Below are positions 1 through 7,286 of a DNA stretch of 49,606 nt, one piece after another. Under the pieces are notes generated by a model. It did not search any database. It was not told where the DNA came from and saw nothing but the letters and a program-made list of their open reading frames with translations. Both the position numbers and the translations under genes were made by a program. The DNA comes from Streptomyces sp. SolWspMP-5a-2 (GTDB lineage Bacteria > Actinomycetota > Actinomycetes > Streptomycetales > Streptomycetaceae), in the NCBI RefSeq assembly GCF_900091845.1, contig NZ_FMCI01000139.1:1-49606 (forward strand), given 5' to 3'. How positions within the stretch are numbered: the stretch's first letter is position 1; each line of letters starts with the position of its first letter.

Positions 1-266
1 TGCACGTCGATCGCGCAGCGCCGTCCGCGCACCCAGGCCCAGGCCGCGCACGTGCCGTCCGGGCCGCTCACCAGCACCGTGTCCCGCGCCGGGTCGACCC
101 CGGGCAGGGTGAGCCGGGCGGCGACGCCGTCCGGGACGGCCGGGGCGGCGCCGTGGGCCGCGTGCTCGCAGACGGCCACCAGACGCTGGATCGCGTCGGC
201 GTCGGCGAGCGCCGCGGGGCGGGCGAGGTACCCGGGCGGGATGTCGAACGCGGGGCAGGGGCGCAT
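1..266 (-). CDS. GNAT-like acetyltransferase, N-terminal part (cut by window edge)
   Basis: An open frame starts at the ATG at 266-264 on the minus strand and runs without a stop off the left edge, giving about 88 residues. It begins MRPCPAFDIPPGYLARPAALADADAI and continues with a VSGPDGTCAAWAWVRGRR-like segment. The 'RPA..ADADAIQRLV' opening resembles the first strand and helix of GNAT N-acetyltransferases. The acetyl-CoA binding region lies outside the window, so the family call is tentative. No clear Shine-Dalgarno precedes the ATG. The start lies back to back with the -10 element at 317-322, about 50 bases away, so the two transcripts diverge. Confidence 0.5.
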   Translation of the reverse strand, partial: MRPCPAFDIPPGYLARPAALADADAIQRLVAVCEHAAHGAAPAVPDGVAARLTLPGVDPARDTVLVSGPDGTCAAWAWVRGRRCAIDV

Positions 267-316
267 GGGAGGAAGACTGCCCCGCCGCGAGGTGTTCCGC
301 ACCGTCCGACATGGGC

Positions 317-322
317 TATGAT
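317..322 (+). promoter_or_regulatory. -10 hexamer TATGAT for the structured RNA candidate
   Basis: TATGAT is a near-consensus housekeeping -10 element in otherwise G+C-rich DNA. A transcript starting about seven bases downstream would begin at 329-330, exactly where the closing helix of the predicted RNA begins. The -35 region (about 294-300) is poor. Confidence 0.5.
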
Positions 323-328
323 TGATCT

Positions 329-480
329 TGAGCCGGTCACCACAACTCGCGGTTACTGGTTGTGCGTTGGTGGTCCAAGGAAAGACGCCCCGCTTCCTGC
401 GGGGAAATGCAGGTGCAAGGCCTGCCCGGCGCTCCACGACGAAGCCCGTCCCGCGACAGCGGGGCGGGCTTCGCGCATGA
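329..480 (+). ncRNA. Candidate structured RNA with cobalamin-riboswitch-like or tRNA-like core
   Basis: No protein frame fits this stretch, but it folds compactly. There are hairpins 341-346/359-364 (6 bp), 388-393/399-404 (6 bp, loop TTCCT) and 409-413/421-425 (5 bp, 7-nt loop TGCAAGG). A closing helix pairs 330-336 with 426-434, with a two-base bulge. The core GGGGAAAT...GGTGCAAGGCC resembles the conserved GGTG(C/A)AA..CC segment of cobalamin riboswitches. The third arm plus CCGGCGCTC also looks like a tRNA T-arm and acceptor strand. The rest of the B12 aptamer is not evident. No plus-strand gene follows; the next gene is convergent cbiO. It could be a small RNA, a degenerate riboswitch or an antisense leader. 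Confidence 0.45.
441..472. terminator. Strong hairpin between the RNA candidate and cbiO
   Basis: A 14-bp stem (441-454 with 459-472, one G-T pair, loop GACA) lies after the RNA and before the 3' end of convergent cbiO. There is no U-run on either strand, as is common for Streptomyces terminators. It probably serves both directions. Confidence 0.65.
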
Positions 481-531
481 CGGGGGGGAGGGTGCCGGGC
501 GGGGTCCCCGCGGTCACCCCCTGGCGGTCCG

Positions 532-1326
532 TCAGGGGCGGCCCGCCACCCGGGGATCGAAGCCGAACGGCAGCTCCAGCCGGTGCGCCCGCATCAGCGC
601 GTCGTCGCCGAGGATCTCCGCCGTCGGACCGTCCGCCGCGATCACGCCCTCGCTCAGGACCAGCGCGCGCGGGCACAGTTCGAGGGCGTACGGCAGATCG
701 TGCGTGACCATCAGCACCGTCACGTCCAACCCCCGCAGGATGTCGGCCAGTTCGCGCCGGGAGGCCGGATCGAGGTTGGACGACGGTTCGTCCAGGACGA
801 GGATCTCCGGCTCCATCGCCAGCACCGTCGCCACGGCCACCCGGCGCCGCTGCCCGAACGAGAGATGGTGCGGCGGCCGGTCCTCGAAACCGCCCATGCC
901 GACCAGGTCCAGCGCCCGGCCGACCCGCTCCCGCAGCTCAGGGCCGCGCAGTCCGGCCGCCGCCGGGCCGAACGCCACGTCCTCGCGGACCGTCGGCATG
1001 AACAACTGGTCGTCCGGGTCCTGGAAGACGATGCCGACCCGGCGCCTGATCTCCGCCGTGTTGCGCCCGCCGACCGGCAGCCCGGCCACCGTCACCGTCC
1101 CGGCGCCGCCGCCGAGGATGCCGTTGAGGTGCAGGACGAGGGTGGTCTTGCCCGCGCCGTTGGGGCCGAGCAGGGCGACCCGCTCGCCGCGCGCCACCCG
1201 GAAGTCGACGCCGAACAGGGCCTGGTGGCCGTCCGGGTAGGCGAAGGCGAGGCCGGAGACCTCCAGGGAGGCGGGGGCGGCGGGATCGGTCGCGGTGTCG
1301 TTCACGGGGGCGTTCACAGGGTCCAT
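532..1326 (-). CDS. cbiO: Energy-coupling factor nickel/cobalt transporter ATPase (CbiO/NikO)
   Basis: This is the ATP-hydrolysing subunit of a group I ECF metal transporter. It works at the inner face of the membrane with the CbiQ coupling protein encoded just upstream. The sequence shows Walker A GPNGAGKTT, Q-loop FQDPDDQLF, signature LSFGQRRR, Walker B ILVLDEPSSNLD and the switch histidine in VTHD. Length is 264 residues from the ATG at 1326. An alternative GTG at 1317 overlaps the cbiQ stop as GTGA, so translational coupling is likely with either start. It is the last gene of the cbiM-Q-O operon. The Nur-like box upstream of cbiM argues for nickel as substrate, but cobalt cannot be excluded. 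Confidence 0.93.
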   Translation of the reverse strand: MDPVNAPVNDTATDPAAPASLEVSGLAFAYPDGHQALFGVDFRVARGERVALLGPNGAGKTTLVLHLNGILGGGAGTVTVAGLPVGGRNTAEIRRRVGIVFQDPDDQLFMPTVREDVAFGPAAAGLRGPELRERVGRALDLVGMGGFEDRPPHHLSFGQRRRVAVATVLAMEPEILVLDEPSSNLDPASRRELADILRGLDVTVLMVTHDLPYALELCPRALVLSEGVIAADGPTAEILGDDALMRAHRLELPFGFDPRVAGRP

Positions 1327-2075
1327 CCCAGCAGACAGATCAGCAGGGCGGCAGCCGGGAGGGCCAGCGCGCACGACCACTGCGCCCGGTCCGCGCGCAC
1401 CTCGTCGAGGACCGGCATCGAGCCGGTGTACCCGCGGCTGACCATCGCCAGGTGCACCCGCTCGCCGCGTTCGTAGGAGCGGATGAACAGGGCGCCCGCC
1501 GACTTCGCGAGCACCCCCCAGTGCCGCACCCCGCGCGCCTCGAAGCCGCGGGACTGCCGGGCGATCCGCATCCGGCGCATCTCGTCGGCGATGACGTCGC
1601 CGTAGCGGATCATGAAGGAGGCGATCTGCACCAGCAGCGGCGGCAGCCGCAGGCGTTGCAGGCCCAGCAGCAGGGCGCGCAGCTCGGTCGTGGCGGCCAG
1701 CAGGACCGACGCGGCGACGCCCAGGGTGCCCTTGGCGAGGACGTTCCAGGCACCCCACAGACCGTTCACGCTCAGCGACAGGCCGAGGACGCCGACCCGC
1801 TCGCCGCCCGCGACGAACGGCATCAGCACCGCGAACGCCACGAACGGCACCTCGATCAGCAGCCGCCCCAGCAGGAACCCGGCGGGCACCCGGGCGACCG
1901 CCGCGACGGCTCCCAGCAGCACCGCGTAGGCGGCGAACGCCCACACCGCCTCGCGCGGGGTCGACACCACGACGACCACGAAGGCGAAGGCCGCGGTCAG
2001 CTTCAGGTGCGGCGGCAGCGTGTGCACACCGGAGCCGCCGGGCCGGTAGAGCCGGTGGGCGTGCCCGGCGCCCAT
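1314..2075 (-). CDS. cbiQ: ECF transporter transmembrane coupling protein (CbiQ/NikQ)
   Basis: EcfT-type membrane protein that couples ATP hydrolysis by CbiO to the substrate-binding CbiM. It has 253 residues, begins MGAGHAHRLYRPG and contains hydrophobic stretches around VVVVVSTP, AFLLG and the C-terminal ALLICLLGW. The coupling-helix motif MRIARQSRGF matches the A-R-G signature with which EcfT proteins contact their ATPases. The start ATG lies one base after the cbiM stop, and its own stop overlaps the beginning of cbiO, so the three genes form one tight operon. Metal specificity resides in CbiM, not here. Confidence 0.92.
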   Translation of the reverse strand: MGAGHAHRLYRPGGSGVHTLPPHLKLTAAFAFVVVVVSTPREAVWAFAAYAVLLGAVAAVARVPAGFLLGRLLIEVPFVAFAVLMPFVAGGERVGVLGLSLSVNGLWGAWNVLAKGTLGVAASVLLAATTELRALLLGLQRLRLPPLLVQIASFMIRYGDVIADEMRRMRIARQSRGFEARGVRHWGVLAKSAGALFIRSYERGERVHLAMVSRGYTGSMPVLDEVRADRAQWSCALALPAAALLICLLGWTL

Positions 2076-2076
2076 C

Positions 2077-3150
2077 TCAGGACGCCTCGGACGCGCGCCT
2101 GCGCCGCAGCACCCAGAACACCGCGCTGCCCGTGACGACGGTCGCGCCGACGCCGATCACCCCGGCGAGGCCGCCGGAGAGCCGGGCGTCGGAGACGTCC
2201 TTGACGCCGTAGTCGGCGAGCGGGGAGTCCGCCGACGCGTGTTCCTCGGCCGCGCGGTCGATGCCGTGGTCGGCGGCGACCTTCTCCAGGCCGTCGGGGT
2301 TCGCGGAGGCGTAGAAGCTGACGAAGCCCGCCAGCACGAGGGAGGTGACCAGGCCGGTGATCCACAGCGCCCGGCGGGAGGCGCGGGGCGCGGCGGCCAC
2401 CGGCTCGGGGGCGGGCGCGGGCGCGTCGACGAGGTCGCCGTCCACGCGCAGCTTCAGCCGTGGCCGGGTCAGGTCGCGCGCGCCGTGGACCAGGTCGGGG
2501 CGGACGGCGAGGACGGCGCCCACGGTGAGCGCGGTGATCACCGCCTCGCCGATCCCGATCAGGACGTGCACGCCGATCATGGCGGTGGCGACCTTGCCGA
2601 GCGCGACGTCGGTGGTGCCGCCGAGCGCGTAGATCAGGGTGAAGGCGACGGCGGCGGCCGGTACCGACAGCAGCGCGGCGACGAAGGCCGCGCCGGTGAT
2701 CGAACGCCGTCCGCGGGGCAGCACCTTCACCAGCCCGCGGAAGACGCCGTAGGCGACGACGGTGGTGACGACCGCCATGTCGGTGATGTTGACGCCGAGG
2801 GCGGTCAGCCCGCCGTCCGCGAAGAGGATGCCCTGCATGAGCAGGACCACGGAGACGCAGAGGATCCCGGTGCAGGGGCCGACCAGGATCGCGGCGAGGG
2901 CGCCGCCGAGCAGATGGCCGCTGGTCCCGGCGGCGACCGGGAAGTTGAGCATCTGCACGGCGAAGATGAAGGCGGCCACGAGTCCGGCGAGCGGCGCGGT
3001 GCGTTCGCCGCCCGGCTCGCCGCCGGGTCCGGCCGGGCCGCCGGCCAGTTCACGGCGCGCGCCGCGCAGGCTCACGGCGACGGCGCCCGCGGCGAGGACG
3101 CCGGTCGCGGCGGAGAGGGGCGCGTTGATGAATCCGTCAGGGACATGCAC
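2077..3150 (-). CDS. cbiM: ECF nickel/cobalt substrate-binding protein, CbiM with C-terminal PDGLE (CbiN-like) domain
   Basis: Integral membrane S component that binds Ni2+ or Co2+. The mature-like start VHVPDGFI matches CbiM/NikM proteins, whose N-terminal Met-His is a metal ligand; this supports the GTG at 3150 rather than a more upstream start. Residues about 1-220 form the CbiM core (e.g. AAGTSGHLLGGALAAILVGPCTGIL). The C-terminal part carries a TM segment, an extracytoplasmic loop with NPDGLEKVAADHGID, and a last TM, i.e. a PDGLE domain that replaces a separate CbiN. Length is 357 residues. A TATTAT hexamer (3157-3162) lies six bases before the GTG with no Shine-Dalgarno, so the mRNA is probably leaderless. 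Confidence 0.9.
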   Translation of the reverse strand: MHVPDGFINAPLSAATGVLAAGAVAVSLRGARRELAGGPAGPGGEPGGERTAPLAGLVAAFIFAVQMLNFPVAAGTSGHLLGGALAAILVGPCTGILCVSVVLLMQGILFADGGLTALGVNITDMAVVTTVVAYGVFRGLVKVLPRGRRSITGAAFVAALLSVPAAAVAFTLIYALGGTTDVALGKVATAMIGVHVLIGIGEAVITALTVGAVLAVRPDLVHGARDLTRPRLKLRVDGDLVDAPAPAPEPVAAAPRASRRALWITGLVTSLVLAGFVSFYASANPDGLEKVAADHGIDRAAEEHASADSPLADYGVKDVSDARLSGGLAGVIGVGATVVTGSAVFWVLRRRRASEAS

Positions 3151-3156
3151 CGTCTG

Positions 3157-3162
3157 ATAATA
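3157..3162 (-). promoter_or_regulatory. cbiM promoter -10 (TATTAT), leaderless arrangement
   Basis: On the minus strand TATTAT ends six bases before the GTG at 3150, so transcription would start on or next to the start codon. A TTGCAA -35 candidate (3182-3187) lies inside the Nur-like box, with a longish 19-base spacer. Confidence 0.55.
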
Positions 3163-3170
3163 GTGAGTTC

Positions 3171-3187
3171 TTGCGAACCCTTTGCAA
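3171..3187. promoter_or_regulatory. Nur (nickel Fur-family) box-like operator
   Basis: The sequence TTGCGA-N5-TTGCAA matches the published Streptomyces Nur pattern TTGCAA-N5-TTGCAA with one change. It overlaps the -35 region of the cbiM promoter. Binding of Ni-loaded Nur here would repress the transporter. The similarity is direct; the regulator assignment is inference. Confidence 0.55.
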
Positions 3188-3253
3188 GAGCGAGACGGTC
3201 CCGGATCGGACGCGGAGGCGTGGATCTCTTCCCGTTCCGGAGGGCAAAATCGG

Positions 3254-3259
3254 TAAAAT
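3254..3259 (+). promoter_or_regulatory. Candidate -10 (TAAAAT) of ssgE
   Basis: TAAAAT stands out in an A-rich patch 68 bases upstream of the ssgE start. No convincing -35 is seen. The sequence downstream carries CGCACAG twice, one copy inverted relative to TGTGCG near 3258-3264. Confidence 0.35.
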
Positions 3260-3326
3260 GTGCGACATTGGAGGGAAAGCGGGCGCACAGATTCCGCACA
3301 GGTGACGCAGGGTAAGGGGTCGTCCG

Positions 3327-3683
3327 ATGTCGGTGGTCGAGCAGTACGCCAGCGCCCGTATCGTCACCGACGCCGACGCGGCGGCCCAGGCGGACGGCGG
3401 CGCCGTCCCGGTGGTGCTGCGCTACGACCCGCAGGCGGACGCGCGCGCGGTGCGGATCGGGCTGCCGGGCCCGCACGAGTGGACCTTCGACCGGTCCCTG
3501 CTGGAGGAGGGCCTGCGGGCACCGGCCGGGGACGGGGCGGTGCGGGTGTGGCCGTGCGGGCGGGTGCAGGCGGTGGTGGAGTTCCACTCCGCGGGCGGGG
3601 TCGCCGTCGTTCAGTTCGACCGCAAGACCCTCGTCCGCTTCCTGCGCCGCACCTACACGGCGGCGCCCGCCGTCACCGGCTGA
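3327..3683 (+). CDS. ssgE: SsgA-like sporulation/cell-division protein (probable SsgE)
   Basis: SALP family proteins are small actinomycete proteins that control cell-wall events during sporulation. SsgE homologues have been linked to spore separation. The 118-residue product shows the family pattern: a V.RYDP..P.AV.I...G...W.F.R.LL..GL core, then G.GDV.VWP and a C-terminal V.FD....FL..T. Length fits, though at the short end. The ATG at 3327 follows AAGGGG with a 7-base gap, and an in-frame TGA just upstream rules out a longer form. Assignment to SsgE rather than another SALP rests on context (next to PBP and pmt genes), not on alignment. Confidence 0.82.
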   Translation: MSVVEQYASARIVTDADAAAQADGGAVPVVLRYDPQADARAVRIGLPGPHEWTFDRSLLEEGLRAPAGDGAVRVWPCGRVQAVVEFHSAGGVAVVQFDRKTLVRFLRRTYTAAPAVTG

Positions 3684-3686
3684 ACC

Positions 3687-3714
3687 CGCCCCGCCCGGCC
3701 CGTGCGCCGGGGCG
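3687..3714. terminator. Short hairpin between convergent ssgE and PBP gene
   Basis: CGCCCCG (3687-3693) pairs with CGGGGCG (3708-3714) around a 14-base loop. It fills the 37-base gap between two convergent stop codons and could end both transcripts. Confidence 0.4.
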
Positions 3715-3720
3715 GCCGCC

Positions 3721-5388
3721 TCAGGCGCCCAGGCCGAGGAGCGCGGCGACGATCGGGCCCGCGGTGTCGCCGCCGTGGCCGCCCGCCTGCACCACACCGG
3801 CCCCGGCGAGGTCGCCGCGGTAGGCGGTGAACCAGCCGTTCGGCTTCTCCTGGTTGTCGACCTCGGCCGAGCCCGTCTTCGCCCCGTAGTCCGGGCCGAG
3901 CCCCGACATCGCCTCGGCGGCCGTGCCGTACGCGGCCGTGTACCGCATCAGCTCGCGCAGTTGGGCGAGGGTCTTCGCGGACATCGTGCGGGAGGCCGTC
4001 GCCAGCTTCCGGTGGTCGACGGAGGGCGCCACCAGGTACGGCTGGTGGAAGGTGCCCGAGGTGACCGTCGCCGCCACCGACGCCATGTTCAGCGGGTTCA
4101 TCCGCACCCCGCCCTGCCCGATCAGCGAGGCCGCCATCTGGGCCGCCGACTGCACCGGCACCGAGCCGTCGAAGGTCGGCACCCCGATCGCCCAGTCGTT
4201 GCGGGAGAGGCCGAAGACCTCCTGCGCCTGCTTGGTCAGGTCGCTGTTCGAGAGCTTCTTGGCCTGGCTGATGAAGGCGGTGTTGCAGGAGCGGGCGAAG
4301 CTGGCCTTGAAGGTGCCGCCCTTGATCTCGAAGTCGTCGTCGTTGTGGAACTTCCAGCCGCCGTAGGTGAACGTCTTGGGGCACGGGTGCTTCTTCTCGG
4401 CCTCCGCGAGCCCCTTCTCGATCAGCAGCGACGAGGTGACGACCTTCATCGTCGAACCCGGCGCGAGGGAGCCCTGGAAGGCGACGTTGAAGTTCTTCGA
4501 GGAGTTCGCGGCGGCGAGGATCTCACCGGTCGAGGGCCGCAGCACCACCACGGACGCCGACGAGCGCTCGGCGACCTTCTTCTCGGCGGCGGCCTGGAGC
4601 TTGGGGCTGAGCGTGGTGCGCACCGAGCCGGGGGTGCCCTTGCTCAGCTCCAGGACGGTCTTGTCCGACAGCTTCGCCTTCTCGGACGCCGAGCCGCGCA
4701 CCACGCGCAGCTCCACGCCCGCCGTGCCGCCCGCGGTCTTGCCGTACTTCTCGCGCAGCCCGTCCAGCACCGGCCCCAGCGACGGGTACGCGGCGGTCGT
4801 CAGCTCGCCGCCGTCCCGGTCGAACGCCTTCACCGGCGGGGTCCCGGACTCTCCGGTGACCAGGGTGTCGCCCTCCTTCAGGTCCGGGTGCAGCACCGAG
4901 GGCCGCCAGGAGACGATCGGCTCGCCGTCCGCCGCGCGCCGCACGACGGTCAGTGAACTCGCGTACGCCAGCGGCTTGCTGGTCCCCTTGTAGGTGACCG
5001 TGCCCTTCACGTCGAACGGCACCTTGCCGCCGCTGCGGGTGCCCGCGGTCAGCGTGACGTCCCCGACGCGGGCGTCCTTGGCGTAGCCGGTGAGCAGGGC
5101 GGTGGCCGCGCCGGCGTCGTCGGTCGCGGCGGCCGCGGCCGGCACCTTGCCGCTCTGCCAGGCGGTGAGGAACCGCTGGGCCGCGGTGGTGACCTCGGCC
5201 GCCGTCAGCGGGCCGGACTTCACCGCCTTGTGACCGGCGGAGGTGGCCGGGCCGTCGTCGGCCGCCGCCCCGCCGCCGAACAGCGCCCACCCGCCGAGTC
5301 CCGCGCCGCCGACGACCACGGCGATCACCCCGCCGACCACGGCCGGGCGGGTCTTCCGTGGCTCGGCCACGCGTCGTCTCTTGCCCAC
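3721..5388 (-). CDS. MecA-like class B penicillin-binding protein (first of tandem pair)
   Basis: Membrane-anchored D,D-transpeptidase that cross-links peptidoglycan. After a short basic N-terminus (MGKRRRVAEPRKTRP) there is one TM helix (about residues 16-40). A MecA/NTF2-like N-terminal domain follows (AAQRFLTAWQSGK...), then a dimerisation region and the transpeptidase domain. The catalytic motifs are complete: STMK (Ser312), SCN (367-369) and KTG (504-506). Length is 555 residues. The GTG at 5388 is chosen because GGAGG lies 11 bases upstream and the basic-TM start looks natural. The neighbouring gene upstream on the same strand is a paralogue. No beta-lactam resistance can be inferred from sequence alone. 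Confidence 0.9.
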   Translation of the reverse strand: MGKRRRVAEPRKTRPAVVGGVIAVVVGGAGLGGWALFGGGAAADDGPATSAGHKAVKSGPLTAAEVTTAAQRFLTAWQSGKVPAAAAATDDAGAATALLTGYAKDARVGDVTLTAGTRSGGKVPFDVKGTVTYKGTSKPLAYASSLTVVRRAADGEPIVSWRPSVLHPDLKEGDTLVTGESGTPPVKAFDRDGGELTTAAYPSLGPVLDGLREKYGKTAGGTAGVELRVVRGSASEKAKLSDKTVLELSKGTPGSVRTTLSPKLQAAAEKKVAERSSASVVVLRPSTGEILAAANSSKNFNVAFQGSLAPGSTMKVVTSSLLIEKGLAEAEKKHPCPKTFTYGGWKFHNDDDFEIKGGTFKASFARSCNTAFISQAKKLSNSDLTKQAQEVFGLSRNDWAIGVPTFDGSVPVQSAAQMAASLIGQGGVRMNPLNMASVAATVTSGTFHQPYLVAPSVDHRKLATASRTMSAKTLAQLRELMRYTAAYGTAAEAMSGLGPDYGAKTGSAEVDNQEKPNGWFTAYRGDLAGAGVVQAGGHGGDTAGPIVAALLGLGA

Positions 5389-5502
5389 AGTTACCGAATC
5401 CTCCGCACAATCCCCAGGGCCCCCGCCATGCCGCGTTGCCCGCACCCCCGGCCGACCCCGACGACGGTCACCAGCCTAGAGTCCCGTCCGGCGCCGATGA
5501 CC

Positions 5503-7128
5503 TCAGCCGCCCGCTCGTAGCACGCTTGCGACAATCGGACCGGCCGCGTCCGCCCCGTGCCCGCCGTCCTGGGTCATCGCGGCGGCGGCCAGGTCGTCGC
5601 GGTACCCGGTGAACCAGCTGTCGGACCTCGACTGCCCGTCGACCTCGGCCGAACCGGTCTTCGCGCCGATGCTGCCGCCGAGCCCCGCCATCACCCGGGC
5701 CGCCGTGCCGCTGGTCGCGGTGCGGTTCATCATCGCCCTCAACTGCCGCACGGTGGACGGCGCGAGGCCCCGGGCGGTCGCCAGCGCGCGGCCGTCGAGC
5801 GCGGCGGGGACCAGCACCGGCTGCCGGAAGACGCCGGTCGTCGCGGTCGCCGTCACCGACGCCATGTTCAGCGGGTTCATCTGCACCTGGCCCTGGCCGA
5901 TCAGGTTGGCCGCGGTGTCCGGGCCGCCGGAGGCGGGGACCGAGCCGTCGAAGGACGGGATGCCGGTCTTCCAGTCGTCCCGGCCGAGCCCGAAGCGGTC
6001 CTCGGCCTCCGCGGTGAGGGTGTCGGGCCGCACGTCGTCGGCGAACTTCACGAAGGCGGTGTTGCAGGAGCGGGCGAAGCTCTCCGCGAGGGTCGCGCCC
6101 GGGTCGGGCGCCATCCCCGTCAGGTTGTGGAAGGTCTGGCTCTGCCACACCGCCTCCGCCGGGCAGGTGGCCGGGCCGTCCATGGTGGCGAGGCCCGCGT
6201 CGATGAGCGCCGCCGCGCTGACGATCTTCATCGTGGAGCCGGGCGCCAGCTTGCCGAGGAAGGCCGCGTTGAAGCCGTCCGCACGGTGGTTGGCGACCGC
6301 GAGGACCTCGCCCGTGCTCGGCTTGACGGCCACCACGGACGACTCCCGGTACCCGGCCACCGCCTTCTCCGCCGCCGCCTGGGCGCGAGCGCTGAGCGTG
6401 GTGCGCAGGGTGCCCGCCCGGCCCTCGGTGAGCGTCAGCAGCGTGGTGGCCGCCGCCCCCTCGTCCCGGTGCCGTGCCGACAGCTCGACGCCGGGCGAAC
6501 CGCCGGCCGTGTCACCGTACTTGGCGCGCAACTGGTCCAGGATCGGGCCCAGCGAGGGGTAGTCGTCCCCGGACAGGACGGTGCCGTCCCGGTCGACGGC
6601 CTCGATCGGCGGGCTCGCGGCCTCGCCGGTCACCAGGGTGTCGCCGTCGACGAGCCGCGGATGGACCACCGCGGGGCGCCAGTGGACGAGGGCCCGTCCG
6701 GTGGTCCGGCCGCGCACCACCGTCAACTCGCCGCGGTAGGACAGCGGTCGGGACGCCCGGCCGAAGGACACCGTCGCCCGCACGGTGAACGGCACGGTCG
6801 CCCCGGTCGCCTTCCCCGGCGTGATCCGGGCGTCCCCGATGTGCGCGGTGGTGCCGAACGACGTCAGCAGCGGCTCCGCGTCCGCCGCGTCGTCGGTGAG
6901 CGACGCCGCCCGCTTCCCGTCGCCCTTCTGCCACGCCGCGAGGAACTCCGCCGACGCGGCCTCGATCTCCCGGCCGCTCGGCGGCCCCGACGCCACCGGG
7001 CGCGGACCGGACGCGCCGGAACCCCCGTCGGTCACGGCGGAGATGAGGGTGTAGGCGCCGTACCCGGCACCGCCCACCATCGCCGCGAACACGCCGCCGA
7101 TGACGGCTGTTCTGACCCCCCTGCCCAT
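5503..7128 (-). CDS. MecA-like class B penicillin-binding protein (second of tandem pair)
   Basis: Paralogue of the neighbouring PBP with the same architecture over 541 residues: TM helix at about 6-30, MecA_N/NTF2-like domain (EFLAAWQKGD...), dimerisation segment (VELSARHRDEG) and transpeptidase domain. Catalytic motifs are STMK (Ser298), SCN (354-356) and KTG (490-492). The ATG at 7128 is preceded by GGGGAGG at a good distance. It lies upstream of the other PBP on the same strand, separated by 114 bases that could hold a second promoter. A perfect 30-base palindrome sits 38 bases before its start. Both proteins keep G-KTGSAEVD, so both should be active enzymes. Confidence 0.9.
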   Translation of the reverse strand: MGRGVRTAVIGGVFAAMVGGAGYGAYTLISAVTDGGSGASGPRPVASGPPSGREIEAASAEFLAAWQKGDGKRAASLTDDAADAEPLLTSFGTTAHIGDARITPGKATGATVPFTVRATVSFGRASRPLSYRGELTVVRGRTTGRALVHWRPAVVHPRLVDGDTLVTGEAASPPIEAVDRDGTVLSGDDYPSLGPILDQLRAKYGDTAGGSPGVELSARHRDEGAAATTLLTLTEGRAGTLRTTLSARAQAAAEKAVAGYRESSVVAVKPSTGEVLAVANHRADGFNAAFLGKLAPGSTMKIVSAAALIDAGLATMDGPATCPAEAVWQSQTFHNLTGMAPDPGATLAESFARSCNTAFVKFADDVRPDTLTAEAEDRFGLGRDDWKTGIPSFDGSVPASGGPDTAANLIGQGQVQMNPLNMASVTATATTGVFRQPVLVPAALDGRALATARGLAPSTVRQLRAMMNRTATSGTAARVMAGLGGSIGAKTGSAEVDGQSRSDSWFTGYRDDLAAAAMTQDGGHGADAAGPIVASVLRAGG

Positions 7129-7165
7129 GCGGACCTCCCCGTTGCCCCCGCCGACCGCCGCACGA

Positions 7166-7195
7166 AGGGCTTTCTGAACACGTTCAGAAAGCCCT
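7166..7195. repeat. Perfect 30-base palindrome between pmt and PBP gene
   Basis: Arms 7166-7179 and 7182-7195 are exact reverse complements around a two-base centre (AC). It may be the terminator of the upstream minus-strand pmt transcript or an operator in front of the PBP gene; only 38 bases separate it from that start. No U-run follows. Confidence 0.6.
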
Positions 7196-7286
7196 CGGCT
7201 CTTGCACAGTACGGGGTGGAGGGGGCCCTGGGGAGGGGAGTGTCCCGATCGTTAGGGGCGGGGGAGCGGCGCCCGCCCGCCCCCGG

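Noticed and set aside
405..435. A tRNA ending at about 434 with T-arm-like hairpin
   Set aside because: No 7-bp acceptor partner at the right distance and no anticodon arm of normal size; treated as a tRNA-like feature of an RNA candidate only.
2239..3315. Long plus-strand frame opposite cbiM
   Set aside because: Composition (runs of Gly, Asp, Arg, His, Glu) is typical of a shadow in G+C-rich DNA, and the minus-strand frame is a clear CbiM.
7176..7185. LexA (SOS) box in the centre of the palindrome
   Set aside because: Actinobacterial boxes need GAAC-N4-GTTC; here only two bases separate the halves.
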